The position numbers and the translations under genes are program-made. A stretch of DNA of 64,000 nucleotides from Pseudomonas asplenii (GTDB taxonomy: Bacteria; Pseudomonadota; Gammaproteobacteria; Pseudomonadales; Pseudomonadaceae): positions 4,154,001 through 4,218,000 of the forward strand of contig NZ_LT629777.1 in the NCBI RefSeq assembly GCF_900105475.1. The letters run 5' to 3'. The notes under the pieces were generated by a model that saw only the letters and a program-made list of their open reading frames with translations, was not told where the DNA came from and did not search any database. Shown here in pieces: positions 43,742 to 53,277 of the stretch (positions within the stretch are counted from its first letter, which is position 1; every line of letters starts with the position of its first letter).

Positions 43742-44644
43742 ATGAGACTTGAGGATGTCGAGGTCTTTGTCGAAGCGGTGCAGGTGGGCAGCCTGGCGGG
43801 GGCGGCCCGTCGGCTTTCCCTGAGTTCGATGGCCGCTTCCCGGAGCCTGGGTAATCTTGAAGCCGAACTCGGTGTGCGGCTGGTGCACCGCACGACCCGT
43901 TCGCTCTCACCCACCAGCGACGGCGAGACGTTCCTGCCCCACGCGCAGGCGCTGCTCGAAGGCCGGGCCAATGCCCTGGCGGATCTGCGGCCCCACGGCA
44001 ATGCCCTTTCCGGGCACCTGCGCATTACCGCGTCCGCCGCTTTCGCCCGCAAGGTGGTCGCGCCCATGCTGTCTGCGTTCATGGCCCAGCATCCGGCGCT
44101 GCGGGTCGACCTGCTCTCTACGGACGAACAGGTGGATATCGTCGCGCAGGGTATCGATGTGGCGATACGGATCGCGCCACTGCGGGATAATCGACTGGTG
44201 GCCCGTCGCCTGGCCGACAGCCCTCGCGTTCTCTGCGTGGCACCGGCCTACCTGAGTGGGCGTGGGCGGCCCCAATCACTTGCAGAGCTGTCGGCCCATG
44301 ACTGCCTGGTGATCTCGGGGACCTCGCACTGGTCGTTCGTGAGTGAGGAGAAGAGTGTCAGGCAGCGGGTGGCGGGGCGTTTTGCCGCCAGCTCCATCGA
44401 AGCGCTCTATGAAGCCTGCGTGGGTGGACTGGGCATCGCCAATCTGTCGCGCTGGTACGTCGAACCCGCTTTCGCGGCAGGCGTCATCGAACCCCTTGTC
44501 CTGATGGATGCCGAGCCCGAACCCCTGGGCATCTGGGCGGTTTATCCGACGTCACGGCTGGTGCCGCAGAAGGTGCGGATGTTCATCGATACATTGGAAA
44601 GCTACCTGCATCAAAGCGCAGACGGACGCCCTGAGCGGCTGTGA
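43742..44644 (+). CDS. LysR-family regulator
   Basis: A 300-residue protein: N-terminal HTH (DVEVFVEAVQVGSLAGAARRLSLSSMAASRSLGNLE) and CrgA-like effector domain (LRITASAAFARKVVAPMLSAFM). It probably regulates the divergent MFS gene. Confidence 0.87.
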   Translation: MRLEDVEVFVEAVQVGSLAGAARRLSLSSMAASRSLGNLEAELGVRLVHRTTRSLSPTSDGETFLPHAQALLEGRANALADLRPHGNALSGHLRITASAAFARKVVAPMLSAFMAQHPALRVDLLSTDEQVDIVAQGIDVAIRIAPLRDNRLVARRLADSPRVLCVAPAYLSGRGRPQSLAELSAHDCLVISGTSHWSFVSEEKSVRQRVAGRFAASSIEALYEACVGGLGIANLSRWYVEPAFAAGVIEPLVLMDAEPEPLGIWAVYPTSRLVPQKVRMFIDTLESYLHQSADGRPERL

Positions 44645-44798
44645 TAGGGGCCTTTTGATTCGCGTAAAGAAAGGGTCATACGGCCTTCATGGGCGGCCTT
44701 ATTGATGAATTTAATTCCATTGATAAGTGAAAATATACCTTAAATCGGACAAATAATAATAAATAGAATGTCTCCCTTCCCACTGGAGATACATTTTG

Positions 44799-45989
44799 AT
44801 GTCCGCATACGATTCATCCCTGCCTGTAGCCTCCGCAGGCAGGAAGATAGGACTCAGCATTGCGATCCTGGCGTTCTCGGCGTTCCTGATCGTCACCACC
44901 GAATTTTTGATCGTGGGACTGTTGCCGGCGCTGGCGCGGGATCTGGATATTCCGATTTCCATGGCGGGTCAACTCGTCACGCTGTTTGCATTCACCGTGA
45001 TGATCTTCGGTCCGCCGCTGACTGCGGCGCTATCGCATTTCGACAGAAAGAAGCTGTTCATCGCCATACTCCTGCTCTTCGCCGCTGCTAACGCACTGGC
45101 GGCCGCTTCCACGAATTTCTGGGTGCTGGCCATCGCCCGCATCATTCCCGCGCTCATGCTTCCGGTCTTCTGGGGTACCGCCAGTGAGACCGCCGGTAAG
45201 CTCGCCGGTCCACAGGCGGCCGGGCAGGCGATTTCCAAGGTTTACCTGGGCATTTCCGCGGCCATGTTGCTGGGCATTCCGCTGGGGACTGTGGCGGCGA
45301 ACGCCATTGGCTGGAGAGGGGCCTTCTGGATTCTGGCCGCTCTGTCACTGATCATGGCAGCGGCAATCCTGGCCTGTATGCCCACCGTCGAGCGAACGGC
45401 CAAGGTCGATTTTCTGAAGCAGGCCCGGATCTTCAGGGAGCCGTTCTTCCTGGCCAACGTGACGCTTTCGGTGGTGGTGTTTACCGCGATGTTCGTCGCC
45501 TATACCTACCTGGCGGATCTGCTCGAACGCGTGGCAGGCGTGCAGCCTGACTACGTCGGTTGGTGGTTGATGGGCTTCGGCGCCATCGGCCTGGTCGGAA
45601 ACTGGATCGGCGGCAAGACCGTCGACAAATCGCCGATCGGGGCTTCGGCGCTGTTTCTGGTCCTGCTCGCGATCGGCATGGTCGCCATCGTGCCGCTGGT
45701 GCAGGCCGGCATCGTGTTCTGCCTGGCCCTGGGGCTGTGGGGGATTGCGAACACGGCGCTTTATCCGATCAGCCAGGTTCGGGTCATGAGTTCCGTGAGC
45801 CATTCCCAGGCCTTGGCCGGGACCACCAATGTGTCTGCCGCGAATGCGGGTATCGGACTGGGTGCAATCATTGGCGGGATGACCATCACGCAGTTGGGTG
45901 TTGAGTCTCTCGGTTATGTGGCGGCGGCTGTCGCCTTGATTGCCCTGGCCCTGATACCGCTGGTGAGCCGGCTGGCCCCACGCCCGTGA
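44799..45989 (+). CDS. MFS transporter (sugar efflux/arabinose-efflux-like)
   Basis: The 396-residue protein has 12 helices (FSAFLIVTTEFLIVGLLPALARDL in TM1; ARIIPALMLPVFWGTASETAGKL in TM4), as in the SotB/AraJ/NepI branch. GGAG lies about 10 nt before ATG 44799. A short AT-rich promoter region (44700-44770) precedes it. Its stop is 15 nt from that of a convergent LysR gene. Confidence 0.84.
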   Translation: MSAYDSSLPVASAGRKIGLSIAILAFSAFLIVTTEFLIVGLLPALARDLDIPISMAGQLVTLFAFTVMIFGPPLTAALSHFDRKKLFIAILLLFAAANALAAASTNFWVLAIARIIPALMLPVFWGTASETAGKLAGPQAAGQAISKVYLGISAAMLLGIPLGTVAANAIGWRGAFWILAALSLIMAAAILACMPTVERTAKVDFLKQARIFREPFFLANVTLSVVVFTAMFVAYTYLADLLERVAGVQPDYVGWWLMGFGAIGLVGNWIGGKTVDKSPIGASALFLVLLAIGMVAIVPLVQAGIVFCLALGLWGIANTALYPISQVRVMSSVSHSQALAGTTNVSAANAGIGLGAIIGGMTITQLGVESLGYVAAAVALIALALIPLVSRLAPRP

Positions 45990-46003
45990 TGTTTCGAGGT
46001 CGA

Positions 46004-46933
46004 CTAGGGGATGACGTTCGTGCCATGGGTGCAAAGGCGTGGCCGCAAATAGTCCAGCAGCGCTCTCACCTTCGGCAGGCTCTCGCGGCTTTTCTGCCAG
46101 ACCAGGTTCATCGGCATGCTGTCGAGGGCCAGCTCCGGCAGAACCTCGACTAGCGTGCCGGCATCAAGATGCTTCTGAATCAGCCAGGTCGGCAACTGGC
46201 CGATGCCGTGTCCGGCCAGAATGGCCGAGACTTCGCCCTCACCATCTCCCACGGCGATCCGGGCCTGCACAGTCCGGCGTTCTACATCGCCCGGCAGTCG
46301 GCCCTTGAAGTACCAGGGGCTGACCATGCCGTCGGCAAGACCGTAGCCGACGCAATGGTGGTTATCCAGATCGCGTTCGGTTTCAGGGGCACCGTGGGTT
46401 TGGAGATAGGAGGGGGAGGCACAGAACATCATTCGTTGTGAGCCGAAATACTGATGGCCCAGCGCGGCAGGCCAGGCATCTGGTCCACCGATACGCACCA
46501 GGATATCGATGCCCTCATGCACCGGGTCAACGAACCGGTCGGAAAAGGAAATATGCGGCTGCAGCAACGGATGGGCGCGCAGGAACTCGAGGATCAACGG
46601 CAGTACATGCAACCTGCCGTAGGAGGCGGGAAGGTCTATCCGAATCTTCCCATGGGGTTCATTGCCTTCGGCCAACAGCGCGTGTTCGACTTCCTCCAGG
46701 TCGGCCAGGACGGACGTGCAGGTCTTGTAGAAAACCGCCCCGGCCTCGGTCAGGGCCAGCCGCCGAGTGGTTCGGCTGAACAGTTGGGTAGCCAGGCGGT
46801 TTTCCAGGCGCGCCACGCTTTTGCTGACCGCCGAACTGGTCAGGTTCAAACGCTTCGCCGCAGCCGTGAAGCTGCCAAGATCGGTCACTGCGACGAAGAC
46901 GTCGATTCCCTTGAGCCGTTCGGAGGAGAACAT
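46004..46933 (-). CDS. LysR-family regulator
   Basis: A 309-residue protein with HTH (GIDVFVAVTDLGSFTAAAKRLNLTSSAVSKSVARLE) and an effector domain of the CrgA/DsdC-like type. It is convergent with the MFS gene, so its target is not obvious from position. Confidence 0.87.
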   Translation of the reverse strand: MFSSERLKGIDVFVAVTDLGSFTAAAKRLNLTSSAVSKSVARLENRLATQLFSRTTRRLALTEAGAVFYKTCTSVLADLEEVEHALLAEGNEPHGKIRIDLPASYGRLHVLPLILEFLRAHPLLQPHISFSDRFVDPVHEGIDILVRIGGPDAWPAALGHQYFGSQRMMFCASPSYLQTHGAPETERDLDNHHCVGYGLADGMVSPWYFKGRLPGDVERRTVQARIAVGDGEGEVSAILAGHGIGQLPTWLIQKHLDAGTLVEVLPELALDSMPMNLVWQKSRESLPKVRALLDYLRPRLCTHGTNVIP

Positions 46934-47015
46934 TGAAACACCGTCATTGATGAGGTTTTCCCCATCCTAACACCCCTCGCGGCACGCCCATTCACGTTCC
47001 CTGTGCCTGGCTGTC

Positions 47016-47489
47016 TCAGGCGGCCAGATTCGAACTCAGGCTTTTTTTCAACGATGCCTTCAAGGCCTGCATCTGTTCGCCCAGGCTTTCGAGTTTTTCC
47101 TTGCCGAGGAGTTTTTCGGCCTGAGGGAACATTTCGGTTTCCTCTTCCTCGATGTGGTGTTCCAGCAACTCCTTGACCACCTTCACGCGGCCGGCGAATT
47201 CGGGTGTGGTGGGGGAGGTGTTCTTCAGGTCGGGCAAGACCAGCGAGTCCACCGTGCGGTGTTCTTCCTTGGCTTCGTAGTACATTTCGTCGTCCTTTTT
47301 GCTGCCGGCTTCCTTGAACGCCGGATAGAGAATTTCCTCTTCAAGCTGTGTATGGATGGTGACTTCCAGTTCGAGCTTTTGCAGCAGTTCGGTACGTTTC
47401 TTCTCTGCCCGGTCGGTCGACTCGCTCAGTTGCGTAAGAATGGTCTTGACCTTTTCGTGGTCGGCTTTGAGCAGCTCAATGGCGTTCAT
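47016..47489 (-). CDS. Hemerythrin-domain protein
   Basis: A 157-residue four-helix protein with the iron-ligand pattern ADHEKV, TIHTQLEEEILYP, EEHRTVD, HHIEEEETEMFP. Such proteins bind a di-iron centre and act in O2/NO sensing or iron handling. ATG 47489 aligns with family starts; the upstream extension is rejected. Confidence 0.88.
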   Translation of the reverse strand: MNAIELLKADHEKVKTILTQLSESTDRAEKKRTELLQKLELEVTIHTQLEEEILYPAFKEAGSKKDDEMYYEAKEEHRTVDSLVLPDLKNTSPTTPEFAGRVKVVKELLEHHIEEEETEMFPQAEKLLGKEKLESLGEQMQALKASLKKSLSSNLAA

Positions 47490-47773
47490 GGGGGATGCCT
47501 CGCTATCACGTATGGACGATCTGCCGATCTCTGTCGGCGCCCTGTGTCGAGAGAGAAGTGGCATTTGTCGTGCCAGTTACGTGAGCTTAGAAACTCTAGG
47601 ATTTTCAAAAACTTGTAGCGCATGCTGGCGAATAGGACTCATGCAGCCTGCACGAACAGCGCTGCACGAGAATGCAGATAGCCGTATCGGGCGGTATCCC
47701 GTTAGTGCCTGGTCGTTGATCGCGGATGGAAACATGGTCGCGAGGCAATATTCGACGACCAGAGGAAATGGCA

Positions 47774-48412
47774 ATGAGCTGCAAGGAAACAGACAGTAAT
47801 GCCTATGCGCGAGGCATCGATGTATCGCGCTGGCAGGGCAGGATCGATTGGGCACGTGTGGCGTCGGCTGGGATCACCCAGGCGATGGTGAAAATGACGG
47901 AAGGCGGCACCTACGTCGATCCCCGGTTCGTCGAGAACTTTCGCGGTATGCGCGCCCAGGGTTTGCGGGCTGGGGTCTATCACTACTTCAGGGCGCTGAG
48001 CAGCACGCCCTGCGAGCAGTTGGCCAATATCCGCAAACAGCTCGCCGAGGTGGGATTCGAGGCGGGGCGTGATCTCTTGGCGATTGATGTGGAGACCCAG
48101 CACAACGAGCAGGCATCCCCGGACCAGATGGCCGATGCCCTGCACAGTCTGGTCACGTCGGTGAGGGCATTGCTGGACGGAGCCTATCCCTTGATCTACA
48201 CCTCTCCCGACCTGTGGGACCGCAGTGTGGCGTGGCACAAACATGAGTTCAGCGAGTGCCCGCTATGGGTCGCCCATTGGCAGGTTGACGAGCCTTCCCT
48301 GCCGCAGAGCTGGAGTCGCCGTGGCAAGAGCTGGAGCTGGTGGCAGCACAGCAGCAAGGGGCTGGTTGATGGCATTCAGGGTGAGGTCGACCTGGATTGG
48401 GTCAAGGCCTGA
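47774..48412 (+). CDS. GH25-family lysozyme (muramidase)
   Basis: A 212-residue protein with GH25 motifs: RGIDVSRWQGRIDW, MVKMTEGGTYVDPRF, GVYHYFRA, LLAIDVET (catalytic acidic pair) and PLWVAHWQVDEPS. It hydrolyses the MurNAc-GlcNAc bond. No signal peptide is present, so it needs a holin, lysis or another export route; phage or toxin-system origin is possible, but no phage genes adjoin it. ATG 47774 is chosen for its AGAGGA site 7 nt upstream. Confidence 0.85.
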   Translation: MSCKETDSNAYARGIDVSRWQGRIDWARVASAGITQAMVKMTEGGTYVDPRFVENFRGMRAQGLRAGVYHYFRALSSTPCEQLANIRKQLAEVGFEAGRDLLAIDVETQHNEQASPDQMADALHSLVTSVRALLDGAYPLIYTSPDLWDRSVAWHKHEFSECPLWVAHWQVDEPSLPQSWSRRGKSWSWWQHSSKGLVDGIQGEVDLDWVKA

Positions 48413-48514
48413 GAACGCTGGGTGTGCAGTCCTGCCCGTCGGCGGATGGGCGGTTTTCTTGGGTAGGCTGGCAGGGCCGGTGTAAGGTAGTGCAAAAATA
48501 CCACCGAGGCCCTC

Positions 48515-50047
48515 ATGTCCGATCAGCCTATGTCGGGAAGCGTCACCGATGGCGACCGTTTCCGTTTGTTGGTCGATGCCTTGACCGATCATGCGATCTA
48601 CATGCTCGACCCGCTGGGGCGGGTCAGCAGTTGGAACCAGGGGGCGCGGCACATCAAGGGTTACGCCGCGCAGGAGGTCATCGGCAAGCACTTTTCGATG
48701 TTCTATACCGCCGAGGATCGTGCCAGCGGCGAGCCCGCCCGAACGCTGGCGATCGCGGCCACCGAGGGGCGCTTCGAGAAGCAGGCCTGGCGGGTGCGCA
48801 AGGACGGCACGCGGTTCATGGCCCATGTGATTCTGGATCCGATCCGCGCCGATAATGGCGACATCCTCGGCTTTGCCAAGATCACCCGCGATATCACCGA
48901 GTCGGTACAGGCGCAAAAGGAGCTGGACCAGGCGCGCGAAGCCCTGTTCCAGTCGCAGAAGCTGCAAGCCATCGGCCAGCTCAGTGGCGGGATCGCCCAT
49001 GACTTCAACAACCTGTTGACGGTGATCCGTGGCAACCTCGAATTGCTGAGCAAGCGCGTCAATGGCGATGCGAGACTGTCCCGGCTGGTGGACAACGCCT
49101 TGCAGGGTACCGAGCGCGGTGTGTCGCTGACCCAGCGCATGCTGGCTTTCGCCCGGCGTCAGGAACTGCGGACCGAGGCGGTCCACCTGCCGGACCTGGT
49201 GAACAATCTGATTGACCTGCTGCGCAGTTCGGCCGGGCCCCATGTGACGGTCCTCAGCCAATTGAGCGAGACCTTGCCGGCGGTGCAGGTCGATATCAAC
49301 CAGTTGGAACTGGCTTTGCTCAATCTGGTGAGCAATGCCCGTGACGCAATGCCGGCAGGCGGCAGCATCCGGATCGACGCCCAGGTGCATGGCCAGGTCG
49401 ACAGGCTGCCTCACGAGCAGTACGTGTGCCTGTCGATCACCGATAATGGCGAGGGCATGGATGAGCATACCCTGGCCTATGCGACCGATCCGTTCTTCAC
49501 CACCAAGGGGGTGGGCAAGGGGACCGGCCTGGGTCTGTCGATGGTCCACGGCCTGGCCGAGCAGATGGGCGGGCGCCTGGTGCTGAAAAGCAGCAAGGGC
49601 CAGGGCACTGTCGCCGAACTCTGGCTGCCGGTGGACAACGAGGCCGATCCGGGCCCGCATCCGGGCGTGGAGGATGAGCCGCTGCCGTTGTTCAAGCCGC
49701 TGACGGTGCTACTGGTCGACGATGACAGCCTGGTGCTCGACAGCAGCGTGCTGCTGCTCGAAGACCTTGGGCATCGGGTGATCTGTGCGACGTCCGGCGC
49801 TCAGGCGTTGCGCTGCCTGGAGCAACACCGGGGGATCGACCTGATGGTCACCGACATGATCATGCCGCAGATGGATGGCGCGCAACTGGCCGAGATCGTG
49901 CGCAAGCAGTATCCCGAACTGCCGATCATCCTCGCCACCGGCTATTCCGGGCACCTGGAAGGCCTGGCGGTGCAACTGCCGCGGATTCTCAAACCCTACA
50001 GCCAGTCGCAACTGGCGCAAATCCTGGCGCAAACCTTGCTCCGGTAA
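48515..50047 (+). CDS. PAS-containing hybrid sensor histidine kinase/response regulator
   Basis: The 510-residue protein comprises PAS (about 15-130, RVSSWNQGARHIKGYAAQEVIGKHF), HisKA with H-box GGIAHDFNNLLTVI, HATPase (NLVSNARDAMPAGG; DNGEGM; GTGLGLSMVHGLAEQMGG) and a C-terminal receiver (LLVDDDSLV; VTDMIMPQMDG with the phospho-Asp; KPYS). It has no membrane segment, so it senses a cytoplasmic signal. There is no HTH output gene nearby. A strong terminator follows. Confidence 0.92.
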   Translation: MSDQPMSGSVTDGDRFRLLVDALTDHAIYMLDPLGRVSSWNQGARHIKGYAAQEVIGKHFSMFYTAEDRASGEPARTLAIAATEGRFEKQAWRVRKDGTRFMAHVILDPIRADNGDILGFAKITRDITESVQAQKELDQAREALFQSQKLQAIGQLSGGIAHDFNNLLTVIRGNLELLSKRVNGDARLSRLVDNALQGTERGVSLTQRMLAFARRQELRTEAVHLPDLVNNLIDLLRSSAGPHVTVLSQLSETLPAVQVDINQLELALLNLVSNARDAMPAGGSIRIDAQVHGQVDRLPHEQYVCLSITDNGEGMDEHTLAYATDPFFTTKGVGKGTGLGLSMVHGLAEQMGGRLVLKSSKGQGTVAELWLPVDNEADPGPHPGVEDEPLPLFKPLTVLLVDDDSLVLDSSVLLLEDLGHRVICATSGAQALRCLEQHRGIDLMVTDMIMPQMDGAQLAEIVRKQYPELPIILATGYSGHLEGLAVQLPRILKPYSQSQLAQILAQTLLR

Positions 50048-50061
50048 ACGCCGGAGGAACG

Positions 50062-50100
50062 AAAAACGCCCCGAACCGCAATGGCCGGGGCGTTTCTGTT
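50062..50100 (+). terminator. Intrinsic terminator after the hybrid kinase gene
   Basis: AAACGCCCCG pairs with CGGGGCGTTT around a 12-nt loop, followed by CTGTT; the minus strand reads T5 after the stem, so it may act in both directions. It lies 15 nt past the kinase stop and before the convergent dehydrogenase gene. Confidence 0.85.
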
Positions 50101-50134
50101 CACACAGACCTTGGAAGGTCCGGGAGGGGAGCTA

Positions 50135-51388
50135 TCAGGCGATAGCGTCCCAGGCGCGGTCACCGCGCTCGTCCTTGATGCGAGTCGGCAGGCCCATCAC
50201 GTCCAGCGCCTTGAGGAACGGCTCGGCTGGCAGCTCCTCGACGTTGGCCATGCGCTGTACGTCCCATTCTCCACGGGCGACCAGCAGGGCGGCGGCCACG
50301 GGCGGTACACCGGCGGTGTAGGAGATACCCTGGCTGTCGGTTTCGGCGTAGGCGTCCTCATGGTCGGCCACGTTGTAGATGAACAGCTCGCGCGGCTGGC
50401 CATCCTTGCTGCCCTTGACCAGGTCGCCGATGCAGGTCTTGCCGGTATAACCCGGTGCCAGCGAGGCAGGGTCGGGCAGTACGGCCTTGACCACTTTCAG
50501 TGGCACCACTTCCAGGCCTTCGGCGGTCTTGACCGGCTTCTCGGAGAGCAGGCCCAGGTTCTTCAGCACGGTGAAGACGTTGATATAGTGCTCGCCGAAG
50601 CTCATCCAGAAGCGCACGTTGGGCACGTCGAGGTTCTTCGACAGCGAGTGCACTTCATCGTGACCGGTCAGGTACAGATTCTGCGAGCCCACGACCGGCA
50701 GGTCGTCGGTACGCTTGACTTCGAACATGGTGTTGCTGGTCCACTGGCTGTCCTGCCAGCTCCACACCTGTCCGGTGAATTCGCGGAAATTGATCTCGGG
50801 ATCGAAATTGGTGGCGAAATATTTGCCATGGGAACCGGCGTTGACGTCGAGAATGTCGATCGAGTCAATGCGGTCGAAATACTGTTGTTGCGCCAGGGCC
50901 GCATAGGCATTGACCACACCCGGGTCGAAGCCTACGCCAAGGATGGCGGTGATGTTTTTCTGCTGGCACTCCTCAAGATGCTTCCACTCGTAGTTGCCAT
51001 ACCATGGTGGGGTCTCGCAGACCTTGCCCGGTTCTTCGTGGATGGCGGTGTCGAGGTAGGCCACGCCGGTGTCGATGCAGGCACGCAGGACCGACATGTT
51101 GAGAAACGCGGAGCCGACGTTGATGACGATCTGCGATTCGGTCTCGCGGATCAGCGCCTTGGTCGCTTCGACGTCCAGGGCGTTCAGTGCAAAAGCCTTG
51201 ATGTCGGCGGGCTGCTTGAGGCTGCCCTTGGCTTTGACGCTGTCGATGATGGCCTGGCATTTGGAGATGTTGCGCGACGCGATAGCAATACGACCGAGTT
51301 CATCGTTGTGCTGCGCGCACTTGTGGGCCACCACCTTGGCGACACCTCCTGCACCAATGATAAGTACGTTCTTCTTCAATTTGCTCAT
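50135..51388 (-). CDS. Carboxynorspermidine dehydrogenase (saccharopine dehydrogenase family)
   Basis: A 417-residue NADPH-binding protein (VLIIGAGGVAKVVAHKCA) with the family segments SAFLNMSVLRACIDTGVAYLDTA, GVGFDPGVVNAYAA and DVNAGSHGKYFATNFDPEINFREFTGQ. It condenses aspartate semialdehyde with a diamine (1,3-diaminopropane or putrescine) to the carboxy-polyamine. The decarboxylase gene lies 20 nt upstream in the same operon, which fixes the pathway: alternative norspermidine/spermidine synthesis. Confidence 0.9.
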   Translation of the reverse strand: MSKLKKNVLIIGAGGVAKVVAHKCAQHNDELGRIAIASRNISKCQAIIDSVKAKGSLKQPADIKAFALNALDVEATKALIRETESQIVINVGSAFLNMSVLRACIDTGVAYLDTAIHEEPGKVCETPPWYGNYEWKHLEECQQKNITAILGVGFDPGVVNAYAALAQQQYFDRIDSIDILDVNAGSHGKYFATNFDPEINFREFTGQVWSWQDSQWTSNTMFEVKRTDDLPVVGSQNLYLTGHDEVHSLSKNLDVPNVRFWMSFGEHYINVFTVLKNLGLLSEKPVKTAEGLEVVPLKVVKAVLPDPASLAPGYTGKTCIGDLVKGSKDGQPRELFIYNVADHEDAYAETDSQGISYTAGVPPVAAALLVARGEWDVQRMANVEELPAEPFLKALDVMGLPTRIKDERGDRAWDAIA

Positions 51389-51408
51389 TTCTCCTTTGGA
51401 CAGTCAGC

Positions 51409-52506
51409 TTACGAGAGGCTGGACAGGTAGTCGTCGTAAGTGAACTCACGAACCGTCTCGACGCTACCGTCGAGTTGTTTCACTACGATGGACGGCATTT
51501 TCAGACCGTTGAACCAGTTTTTCTTGACCATGGTGTAACCTGCCGCGTCGATGAACGACAGTCGGTCGCCGATGGCCAGCGGCTGCTCGAAGGTGTATTC
51601 GCCGAAAATGTCGCCGGCCAGGCAGGATTTGCCGCATACCATATAGGTGTGGCTGCCGTCGTTCGGTTCCATCTTGGCGTTGAGGCGATAGATCAGCAGG
51701 TCGAGCATGTGCGCTTCGATGGAGCTGTCCACCACTGCCAGATGCTTGCCGTTGTAGAGGGTGTCGAGCACGGTGACTTCCAGCGAGGCGCTCTGGGTGA
51801 TCGCCGCTTCGCCCGGTTCCAGATAGACCTGCACGCCGTACTTCTGCGAGAAGGCCTTGAGCCGTGCGCAGAACGGGTCCAGTGCGTAGCCTTCGCCCGT
51901 GAAATGGATGCCGCCGCCGAGGCTGACCCACTCGACCTTGTGCAGCAGATGGCCGAAGCGTTCCTCGATGGTGCCGAGCATCTTGTCGAACAGGCTGAAG
52001 TCGCCGTTCTCGCAGTTGTTGTGGAACATGAAGCCGGAGATCTGCTCGATGACCTGCTCGATCTTCTCTGGATCCCATTCGCCCAGGCGGCTGAAGGGGC
52101 GTGCCGGGTCGGCCAGCAGGTAGTCGGAGCTGCTCACCTGCGGGTTGACCCGCAGGCCACGGGTCTTGCCCGCCGAGGCCTCGGCAAAGCGCTGCAGTTG
52201 GCCGATGGAGTTGAAGATGATCTTGTCGCAGTTCTCCAGCATCTCGCCGATTTCATCGTCGGCCCAGGCCACGCTGTAGGCATGGGTTTCGCCGGCGAAC
52301 TTCTGGCGACCGAGCTTGAGCTCATAGAGCGACGACGACGTGGTGCCGTCCATGTACTGCTGCATCAGGTCGAACACCGACCAGGTAGCAAAGCACTTGA
52401 GCGCCAGGAGCGCCTTGGCCCCCGACTGTTCGCGTACGTAGGCGATCTTCTGCAGGTTGACCAGCAGCTTCTGCTTGTCGATGAGGTAGTACGGCGTCTT
52501 GATCAT
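51409..52506 (-). CDS. nspC: Carboxynorspermidine decarboxylase
   Basis: A 365-residue PLP enzyme of the alanine-racemase-fold decarboxylases: N-terminal ALLALKCFATWSVFDLM with the PLP lysine, VSLGGGIHFTGEGY, LEPGEAAITQSASLEV and the late CGKSCLAGDIFGEY cysteine motif. It decarboxylates carboxynorspermidine or carboxyspermidine. It is the first gene of a two-gene operon with the dehydrogenase. Confidence 0.92.
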   Translation of the reverse strand: MIKTPYYLIDKQKLLVNLQKIAYVREQSGAKALLALKCFATWSVFDLMQQYMDGTTSSSLYELKLGRQKFAGETHAYSVAWADDEIGEMLENCDKIIFNSIGQLQRFAEASAGKTRGLRVNPQVSSSDYLLADPARPFSRLGEWDPEKIEQVIEQISGFMFHNNCENGDFSLFDKMLGTIEERFGHLLHKVEWVSLGGGIHFTGEGYALDPFCARLKAFSQKYGVQVYLEPGEAAITQSASLEVTVLDTLYNGKHLAVVDSSIEAHMLDLLIYRLNAKMEPNDGSHTYMVCGKSCLAGDIFGEYTFEQPLAIGDRLSFIDAAGYTMVKKNWFNGLKMPSIVVKQLDGSVETVREFTYDDYLSSLS

Positions 52507-52960
52507 TTCGAGGCCTCCGGCGGGGCCAGCGGCCTGTGTGGTGGGTTCGCGCGTTCAACTCCGGGTCCGGGGAGTCGAGTATTCGAACTGACCGTACAGG
52601 CCACTAGCCAAAAAAAAGACGCGCATTGTGCCTTTAGTTGGTTCATATCGAAAGGTTGGCGGGCGTATTTCACCCATTGAGCGACCGACGACACCGATGA
52701 GACGGCGTCGGTGCATACTGACTCGGGCTTGTTACACCTTGAGTTTCGCCAGCACAAAGTGGCGTTCGAGGGCTTTGGACGGGCACTGGCCTCGGATCGC
52801 GCTGGCGGTATGGCGGGGCGTTAAAAGCAAAAAAGCCCACTGGATGATGAGCGGGCTTTCGAGAGGCAGATGGGGCCAAATCCTTTTGGCCTTACCCATT
52901 GTGCTGGGCGAATATGACGTTGTTGTGATGGCGTGCTAGCTGAACGGTTTTAATGGATGC
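52507..52960. other. Gap holding a terminator and the nspC promoter
   Basis: No protein gene is supported. The first 150 bp upstream of nspC should hold its promoter. A hairpin with T/A tracts lies at 52829-52860. The rest has no recognisable motif. Confidence 0.45.
52829..52860. terminator. Intrinsic terminator-like hairpin
   Basis: AAAAAAGCCC and GGGCTTTC form a 7-bp stem with a 15-nt loop and an A tract on the left, i.e. a T tract for minus-strand transcripts. It probably ends transcripts of the YodC-like gene at 52961. Confidence 0.6.
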
Positions 52961-53188
52961 TCAAGTTTCCAGGCGATCCTGATGTTCGGCATGCGGTTCC
53001 AGTCGCGTACCGATGTGCACCAGGTTGGCCGCAGCGAAGAAACCCTGCACGGTACGGTGTTTGGCCTGATACTCGCAGGGCACCAGGGTGGTGTCCTGCA
53101 ACTGGCTGGTATGGGACGGATGGGTGACCACCATCCGGATACCACCTGAACGCAGTCTTACATGTTGACCCGGCTCGAACTTGTTCAT
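52961..53188 (-). CDS. YodC/DUF2158 family small protein
   Basis: The 75-residue protein begins MNKFEPGQHVRLRSGGIRMVV, the DUF2158 signature (G-x-x-V-x-L-x-S-G-G-x-x-M-T/V), with a central VPCEYQ segment typical of the family's C-W/Y-F pattern. It is a predicted SH3-like small beta protein of unknown role. ATG 53188 matches family starts. It is probably expressed alone. Confidence 0.78.
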   Translation of the reverse strand: MNKFEPGQHVRLRSGGIRMVVTHPSHTSQLQDTTLVPCEYQAKHRTVQGFFAAANLVHIGTRLEPHAEHQDRLET

Positions 53189-53277
53189 GGTTGTTGCTCC
53201 AGTAAGGACGCAGGCTGCCATTGTCCGTCATCGTGAGAAGCGCTTGCGCATGAAGGGAGGTTGCAGAACGACCGTCT

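Noticed and set aside
48263..49660. 465-codon open frame opposite the lysozyme and hybrid kinase genes
   Set aside because: Spans parts of two real genes and their gap, rich in His/Gln/Leu/Gly, no family resemblance.
50081..51430. 449-codon open frame opposite the carboxynorspermidine dehydrogenase gene
   Set aside because: Shadow of a well-conserved gene; no domain and no start signal.
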